Assembly: GCA_025149125.1 (NCBI GenBank) | Contig: CP102272.1 | Location: 1,116,001-1,180,000 of the forward strand | DNA: 64,000 bases | Direction: 5' to 3' | DNA from: [Clostridium] asparagiforme DSM 15981 | GTDB taxonomy: Bacteria > Bacillota > Clostridia > Lachnospirales > Lachnospiraceae | Shown: piece by piece, positions 59,244 to 64,000 of the stretch | How positions within the stretch are numbered: position 1 is the first letter of the stretch | How the letters are laid out: the number at the start of each line of letters is the position of its first letter | Position numbers and translations under genes: made by a program | Notes under the pieces: model-generated | Told to the model about the DNA's origin: nothing | Seen by the model: only the letters and a program-made list of their open reading frames with translations | The model's database searches: none

Positions 59244-61037
59244 ATGTTCAGTGAGGAAAACCGGGAGAACCGGACGGCGTACATACTGTTTCTGACAGCG
59301 GCCATGCTGGCGTTTGTCATCTTATTGTGGTCTGGCAATCACCGGTTTGAGGCCCGGACTGAAAGTTTGGTGGACGGCCCGTCGCCGGTGAATTTTTCGG
59401 AAGGGTGGACGCTGGCGCAGGGGGGCGTGGAGACCGGAATCATCGCTATGCCGCACAAGTCCGGCGCAGCTCCGAACGTGCCGGTCACCATGAGCAAAAA
59501 GCTGCCGGATACCGGGTTTGGCGATTATGCGATCTGTTTCCACACGGCCTTCTCCAGCGTGGAGGTGAGGGTGGGAGACCGCCTGCTGTACCGCTACAAT
59601 TCCGACGGTATGCGTCCCTCCGGCAAGGCCACGCCCAACCATTGGAACATGGTTCAGATTCCGCCGGACTGCGCGGGTCAGACCGTCACCGTGACCTTGT
59701 GCTCCCCGTACCGCGCGTCCTCAGGCGTGCTGTCACCGGTCTGGCTGGGGGCGCCGCTGAAGCTGACTTCTTATCTGCTGCGGCAGTATATTCCGCAGAT
59801 GATGGTCTGCGGGGTATTCATGATCCTGGGACTGGCCATCTTCATCAGTTCGTTTTACCTGCGCAGTCTGCTGGAGGACGTCTGTACGGTCCGCTGTCTG
59901 GGAATATTCGTGGTGCTGGCCTCCCTCTGGATGGTAAATGAGGTGGAATTTCCCGGATTCATATGGGATTTCGGCTATATCATGACCATGGCCCGCTATA
60001 TTCTGTCCATGATCTGCCCGCTGCCCTACCTGTTTTACCTCATGCATCGGTTCCCGCGGGAGTACCAGCCGGCGCTGCGGCGGCTCAGCTATATGTTTTC
60101 CGCTAACTTTTTTATCCTGAACATTCTGCACCTGACAAATGTGGCGGATTTCATGGAAACGGCCTGGGTCACCCACGCCTGTTTCGCAGTCATGTCCCTG
60201 GTGTTGCTGCTGCTCATTGTAAAGCGTTTCCGCAGGGAAAAGCCCCTGGACGCGTATTTCAAGCTGGAATGCGCCGGGATGGCGCTGATGGCTGTGAGTC
60301 TGGGAGCGGAGATCGTTCTGTACTATCAAATGGATTACATGCGGAACGGAAATTACCTGCGCAGCGGGCTATTCGGCTACATCGCCTGCCTGTTCGCGGC
60401 GCTGCTCATGGACACCCGGCATAAGCGGGAGGAGACTGCGCGGATCGGGCGGGAGCTGCAGGACTCCAGGCTCAGGCTGATGATCAGCCAGATCCAGCCC
60501 CATTTTATCTATAATACGCTTAGCTCCATCCGTACGTTGATCAAGCTGGATCCGGACCGTGCCTACAATCTGGTCTACGATTTCTCCAAATATCTCCGGG
60601 CCAATATCGATTCCATCGGTCAGGGCGGTATGATCCCGTTTGCCCAGGAATTGGAGCACATCCGCAATTACTGTAATATCGAAAAGGTTCGCTTCGGGGA
60701 CAAGCTGGCCCTGGTATACGAGATCGGCCCGGACGGCTTCGAGGTCCCGCCCCTGACCGTGCAGCCCCTGGTGGAGAACGCCATCAAGCACGGCATCCGC
60801 GGGAAAAATGGCGACGGCACGGTGAAGGTCAGCACCCTTGAGGACGAGCACAGCTACATGGTGGAGGTGCTGGACGACGGCGCCGGTTTTGATCCCGCCG
60901 CCGGTGTGCCCAAAACTTCGGCTGGCCTTGAAAATATCCGGCTGCGCCTGCAGGAGATCGCGGGCGCGTGCCTGGAAATCAACAGCATACCGGGCAAAGG
61001 AACCCGGGCCATTGTGCGGATTCCCAAACAGGGATAA
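59244..61037 (+). CDS. LytS/YesM-type sensor histidine kinase with seven-helix N-terminal half
   Basis: A 597-residue kinase. One N-terminal anchor helix (residues 12-32) is followed by an extracellular beta-rich domain of about 150 residues, then about seven membrane helices (roughly 185-390), a layout resembling 7TMR-DISM sensors. The His_kinase domain has the phosphoacceptor His420 in QIQPHFIYNTL. The ATPase motifs are VENAIKHGI (N box) and DDGAGFDP plus GLENIRLRL (G boxes). It would sense an extracellular ligand, probably a carbohydrate, and phosphorylate the regulator encoded 31 bp downstream. Confidence 0.87.
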   Translation: MFSEENRENRTAYILFLTAAMLAFVILLWSGNHRFEARTESLVDGPSPVNFSEGWTLAQGGVETGIIAMPHKSGAAPNVPVTMSKKLPDTGFGDYAICFHTAFSSVEVRVGDRLLYRYNSDGMRPSGKATPNHWNMVQIPPDCAGQTVTVTLCSPYRASSGVLSPVWLGAPLKLTSYLLRQYIPQMMVCGVFMILGLAIFISSFYLRSLLEDVCTVRCLGIFVVLASLWMVNEVEFPGFIWDFGYIMTMARYILSMICPLPYLFYLMHRFPREYQPALRRLSYMFSANFFILNILHLTNVADFMETAWVTHACFAVMSLVLLLLIVKRFRREKPLDAYFKLECAGMALMAVSLGAEIVLYYQMDYMRNGNYLRSGLFGYIACLFAALLMDTRHKREETARIGRELQDSRLRLMISQIQPHFIYNTLSSIRTLIKLDPDRAYNLVYDFSKYLRANIDSIGQGGMIPFAQELEHIRNYCNIEKVRFGDKLALVYEIGPDGFEVPPLTVQPLVENAIKHGIRGKNGDGTVKVSTLEDEHSYMVEVLDDGAGFDPAAGVPKTSAGLENIRLRLQEIAGACLEINSIPGKGTRAIVRIPKQG

Positions 61038-61068
61038 TCGAAATTTGACACAGAGGGGAGGACGGAAC

Positions 61069-61875
61069 ATGCGGACGATTGTTGTGGATGATGAAGAACT
61101 GTCTATGCGCCAGTTTGAGATCGAGTGCGCGCAGGTCAGGGAAATAGAGCTGGTGGGGAGGTTTACCAATCCCCTGGAGGCGCTGGATTACGCCAGAAAC
61201 AATACGGTGGATTTCGCGTTGCTGGACATTGAGATGCCCCAGATGAACGGCATCGAGCTGGCCAGGAGGCTGCGGGAAATCAAGCGGGACATGATCATTA
61301 TTTTTGTCAGCGGCTACAGCGATTACGTGCTGGACGCCCTGAAAATGAAATCGGACTACTATGTGTTCAAGCCCTACAGCCGGGAGGACATCCTGGATGC
61401 GTTAAACCGCGCCAGGCTGCTGGCAAAGGGCCAGGCCAAGCGGGTATTTATCAGGACCTTTGGCCGGTTCGACGTGTTTATCGACGAGAAACTGGTGAAA
61501 TTTTCCAATGCCAAGAGCAAGGAACTGCTGGCGCTCTGTGTGGACCATATGGGCGGCGAGGTGACCATGGAGGAAGCCGTGGACAAGCTGTGGCCGGAAA
61601 AGGATTACGACAGCCGGGTGAAGGCGCTGTACCGGAAGGCGGTGATTGGGATTCACGGCGTATTCGAGGAGTACGGGATCGAGGGCGTATTCTACAACCG
61701 CCGGGGCGGCTGTTATGTGAAGGGCGATGATCTGGAATGCGATTACTTTGAATATATGAAGGCGTCTGGTGGGGGGAGATACCACTATGAGGACGAGTAC
61801 ATGTTCGACTACAGCTGGGCTGAGGAGACCAACGCCAGGCTGTCAGGTGGACGTTCGGACAGAGGGGAGGGGTGA
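61069..61875 (+). CDS. response regulator with C-terminal winged-helix (SARP/BTAD-like) domain
   Basis: A 268-residue regulator. The receiver (1-120) has the acidic pair in VVDDEE, the phosphoacceptor Asp53 in ALLDIEMP and the conserved Lys in YYVFKPYS. The C-terminal half is a winged helix of the OmpR/SARP type (VFIRTFGRFDVFIDEKLVKF, then KALYRKAVIGIHGVFEEYGI) rather than the LytTR domain that usually goes with LytS-type kinases. GAGGGGAGGA precedes the ATG. A longer in-frame reading overlapping the kinase is rejected. Confidence 0.88.
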   Translation: MRTIVVDDEELSMRQFEIECAQVREIELVGRFTNPLEALDYARNNTVDFALLDIEMPQMNGIELARRLREIKRDMIIIFVSGYSDYVLDALKMKSDYYVFKPYSREDILDALNRARLLAKGQAKRVFIRTFGRFDVFIDEKLVKFSNAKSKELLALCVDHMGGEVTMEEAVDKLWPEKDYDSRVKALYRKAVIGIHGVFEEYGIEGVFYNRRGGCYVKGDDLECDYFEYMKASGGGRYHYEDEYMFDYSWAEETNARLSGGRSDRGEG

Positions 61876-61985
61876 GAAAATACGGGATTAGAATTTTAAA
61901 TTTAATAATTTTCAAAATACGCGGAAATAGTTGCACATCGGTTGCGCAGCCTGCGCTATACTGAGCCCATATCAACTACATACTT

Positions 61986-62060
61986 GGCAAAACTGATGAA
62001 AGTCAGCGACGCAAAGCTAAAGGGTCTAAATCATAGTATATGATATGACAGCCAGTTGCC
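61986..62060 (+). ncRNA. class I cyclic-di-GMP riboswitch (GEMM-I aptamer)
   Basis: The aptamer consensus is recognisable. Closing stem P1 is GGCAA (61986-61990) with TTGCC (62056-62060). Hairpin CTGA-TGAAAG-TCAG carries the GAAA tetraloop. The invariant GACGCAAAGC is followed by GGGTCTAA, the second hairpin ATCATAGTATATGAT, and ATGACAGCC. The ligand-contacting G in the GACGCAAAGC region and the C in ACAGCC are present. A TATACT box at 61957-61962 is a possible -10. A terminator lies 80 nt further on, so control by transcription attenuation is likely. Confidence 0.95.
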
Positions 62061-62140
62061 CCTATATGGACGTTCCGGGTATGGTACGTTTGTATTTGGT
62101 TCGCGTATTGCACGCCCAAGGTGTGTTTATGCAGATTTTT

Positions 62141-62175
62141 AGGCAATCCTGACTGGACTCAGGATTGCCTTTTTT
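62141..62175 (+). terminator. riboswitch-linked intrinsic terminator
   Basis: Perfect 12-bp arms AGGCAATCCTGA (62141-62152) and TCAGGATTGCCT (62159-62170) around a 6-nt loop, followed by T. Its 5' arm repeats the GGCAA of the aptamer P1 stem, and the loop supplies CTGG, so CCAGTTGCC at 62052-62060 could pair with it as an antiterminator. Confidence 0.9.
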
Positions 62176-62242
62176 GTGCTGAGAGTGCCCCTCCGGATTG
62201 GCTGGTCGGGAGAAACGTTTGAAGAAAGGAGATGAGTGAGGG

Positions 62243-62845
62243 ATGAAAGAAAAAAACGGTTTGCTGCAAAAGATCGTGGGAGCTGTGGGGATTGCGCTCT
62301 GTGTGGTGTTCGTTCCGCTGCTGCTGATCAACGTGACGCTGATCGTGAAGTCTTATACCAGTCCCGACAAGGTGCCTGATTTCCTGGGGTATAAGCCGTT
62401 TATCGTGCTATCCGGTTCCATGGAGCCCAGTATTATGACCGGCGACATGGTATTTGTCAAGGAGACCGATCCTGACAGCCTGAAGGTGGGCGACGTGATC
62501 GCCTACAAGAGCGGAAGCGCGGTGGTGACCCATAGGATCGTGGAGGTGAAGTCGGAGAACGGTGAGACACGGTATGTCACCCAGGGCGACGCCAACAACG
62601 CTGCTGATCAGAGTCTGGTGAAGCCGGCGGACGTGGAAGGCATTTACCAGAGAAGAGTTGCCGGAGCGGGAAATCTGGCCATGTTCATGCAGACGACCAC
62701 GGGAATGATTCTGTTTGTGGTGTGCCCGCTGGTGTTGTTTGTGCTGTGGGATGTGATCCGCAGACAGCTTGAAAGCCGGAAGGAAGTGTCCAGGACGAAA
62801 GAGCTGGAGATGGAATTGGAACGGCTGAGAGCGGAGAAAGGGTGA
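62243..62845 (+). CDS. SipW-type signal peptidase I
   Basis: A 200-residue membrane peptidase with one N-terminal helix (11-36) and one C-terminal helix (about 150-172), topped by a charged coiled tail. The nucleophile is Ser59 in LSGSMEP. The general base is His97 in VVTHRIVE instead of the lysine of ordinary bacterial signal peptidases, which is the ER/SipW type. Such enzymes process the signal peptides of TasA-like matrix proteins. The gene follows the riboswitch terminator and precedes a probable substrate. Confidence 0.92.
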   Translation: MKEKNGLLQKIVGAVGIALCVVFVPLLLINVTLIVKSYTSPDKVPDFLGYKPFIVLSGSMEPSIMTGDMVFVKETDPDSLKVGDVIAYKSGSAVVTHRIVEVKSENGETRYVTQGDANNAADQSLVKPADVEGIYQRRVAGAGNLAMFMQTTTGMILFVVCPLVLFVLWDVIRRQLESRKEVSRTKELEMELERLRAEKG

Positions 62846-62925
62846 CGGCGGGGACGCGCGGAGCCTGAATGATGGTAGGTATTAATTTTATTAAATAATA
62901 AAAATAAAAGGAAAGAGGAAAAGAC

Positions 62926-63522
62926 ATGAAGAAAAGTATTTTTGGGAAAATCGGAGCGGCAGCAGTTGTGTTAACACTGGTTACCAGTAGTTTGGTGGGA
63001 GGGACGTTTGCAAAGTATACCAGCTCTATCACTGCCACAGGAAGTGCAGTGGCTGCTAAATGGTTAGTTGATTTTAAGGTGGGAGGCAATAAAATTACTG
63101 AAGAAGCGAAAACGTTTACTTTGACAGACACCAGTGGGAATACAGAAGTGGGAAGTGGTAAAATAGCACCAGGTTCTTCCGGATCAATTGCTTTTTCTAT
63201 TGATGGTAGTGAGTCGGAGGTTGGATATTCCTATACGATAAAGGCAGATGTAAGTGGATTGAATGGTCTACCACTCAAATTTCATAAAACGGATAAGAAT
63301 GGAGAGGTACTCACTCCAGATGATAATGGTATAATTGAACTTGTAACTGGAGATGTTGAATTGGATAAAGTAGCTACTGCAGTGGATAGTGCAATTTATT
63401 GGGAGTGGGAAAATACAGCGGATGATGAAACTGCTAATGATAAACAATATCAAGGCGAAACAGGTCAGATTGATGTTACGTTTACTGCAACTCAGTACAT
63501 TAAGACAACAGTACAGCCATAA
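62926..63522 (+). CDS. TasA/camelysin-like secreted protein
   Basis: A 198-residue secreted protein. The signal peptide MKKSIFGKIGAAAVVLTLVT runs to GGTFA, cleavable after Ala29 before KYTSS, the sort of T-A-x-T/S context typical of SipW-processed substrates. The mature part is beta-rich (about 30-198), with GSGKIAPGSSGSIAFSIDGS and a tail ending IDVTFTATQY, resembling the TasA/camelysin jelly-roll used in fibres of biofilm matrix. It is visibly AT-richer than neighbouring genes. Assembly into fibres is inferred. Confidence 0.82.
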   Translation: MKKSIFGKIGAAAVVLTLVTSSLVGGTFAKYTSSITATGSAVAAKWLVDFKVGGNKITEEAKTFTLTDTSGNTEVGSGKIAPGSSGSIAFSIDGSESEVGYSYTIKADVSGLNGLPLKFHKTDKNGEVLTPDDNGIIELVTGDVELDKVATAVDSAIYWEWENTADDETANDKQYQGETGQIDVTFTATQYIKTTVQP

Positions 63523-63539
63523 GAATAATTTAACCTCAA

Positions 63540-63568
63540 GGGCTAAACCGCATCCCGCGGTTCAGCCC
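63540..63568 (+). repeat. hairpin between the TasA-like gene and the next gene
   Basis: 12-nt arms GGGCTAAACCGC and GCGGTTCAGCCC with one G-T type mismatch around a 5-nt loop. No T tract follows, so it may stabilise or attenuate rather than fully terminate. Confidence 0.55.
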
Positions 63569-63669
63569 CCGCCAGAGCGCAGCGGTTCACCCGCTGCCTT
63601 CTGACGAGGGCCGAACACAAATTAACTATCAGCACACACGATCCCGCACCTAAAAAGGAGGCCCTGCCC

Positions 63670-64000
63670 ATGCCCAACTCTGGCCCAAAATCACATAAAA
63701 ACAGCCAGACCACCGGCAACAGCAAGACCATCTGGATCATCCTTCCCATCCTCCTGCTGTTCGTTTCCATCACCTCCTTCCTTGCGGGCACCCACATTGG
63801 AAGGGCGACGGATCACCGTTTGGGGCAGATGTTGGATACCATCGTGTTGTCCCCGGAGAACGAGGCTGTGAATCCGAACCGAATCGACTTCAGCGGACAG
63901 ATCTTTTACACAGACGGTTCGCCCTGTGCAAACCGGGTAATAGAGTTACACAGCGACCCCAGGCGAACCACCACGGATTCGGAAGGGGTTTTTCATTTTA
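63670..64000 (+). CDS. membrane-anchored protein with Ig-like repeat domain (C-terminus outside window)
   Basis: AAGGAGG eight bases before an ATG opens a frame that runs off the window end; 110 residues are visible. A Ser/Asn-rich start is followed by one membrane helix (about 22-42; WIILPILLLFVSITSFLAG), then an extracellular part whose residues 75-110 (DFSGQIFYTDGSPCANRVIE, TTTDSEGVFHF) fit a carboxypeptidase-regulatory-like or SdrD-B-like Ig fold. It may be a surface anchor or partner for the TasA-like protein encoded just before it. Confidence 0.7.
   Translation, partial: MPNSGPKSHKNSQTTGNSKTIWIILPILLLFVSITSFLAGTHIGRATDHRLGQMLDTIVLSPENEAVNPNRIDFSGQIFYTDGSPCANRVIELHSDPRRTTTDSEGVFHF

Overview
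The window looks like chromosomal DNA of a GC-rich anaerobic Firmicute, most likely a gut Clostridium-type organism of the Lachnospiraceae. This is inferred from family content and gene order: ruvA-ruvB-zapA-U32 peptidase, Rpn-type nuclease, LytS-like sensor, SipW/TasA-type pair, class I cyclic-di-GMP riboswitch, consensus TTGACA/TATAAT promoters and strong AGGAGG ribosome sites. No rRNA, tRNA, CRISPR array, prophage or transposase was found.

Left arm (1-16.9 kb): a TetR regulator cut by the window edge and a coupled cation/proton antiporter behind a double operator; an HTH-membrane protein; a four-gene iron-siderophore ABC importer in yclNOPQ order behind an iron-box-like palindrome; a ketopantoate-reductase-like gene divergent from a LysR gene and an Old Yellow Enzyme; a GntR protein with two DNA-binding domains; a LysR gene divergent from a metallo-hydrolase and an SLC13-like transporter; an Rpn-family nuclease.

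Middle (17-36.7 kb): a MerR regulator next to a zinc dehydrogenase, an SDR and two MFS carriers; an RNase-H-like exonuclease; an XRE repressor divergent from a large receiver/HD-GYP/PAS/PAS/GGDEF protein, with two operators in the shared promoter; an SOS-type ruvAB operon; three exact-period 50-bp tandem repeats; zapA with a long acidic tail; a U32 peptidase; and a SEDS/class B PBP pair.

Carbohydrate island (37-47.4 kb): MFS carrier, PfkB kinase, L-fucose-isomerase-like enzyme, a small cupin-like protein, aldose 1-epimerase, GPH symporter, ROK repressor, aldo/keto reductase and class II aldolase. Together they imply aldose to ketose to ketose phosphate to two three-carbon (or C3 plus C2) pieces. 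Two promoters share an AAACTA-type element and are probably controlled by the ROK protein.

Right arm (47.5-64 kb): a three-subunit molybdenum hydroxylase and a MATE exporter; a NUDIX gene; a Phd/RelE-type toxin-antitoxin pair; a GntR regulator with a frameshifted C-terminus, divergent from a diaminopropionate ammonia-lyase/amino-acid symporter/M20 amidohydrolase operon; a LytS-like sensor with a receiver-winged-helix regulator; and a class I cyclic-di-GMP riboswitch with a terminator, leading a SipW-type signal peptidase, a TasA-like secreted protein and an open-ended membrane-anchored protein. The cyclic-di-GMP enzyme at 24.7-28.1 kb and the riboswitch at 62 kb suggest the window encodes both a producer/destroyer and a reader of this messenger.
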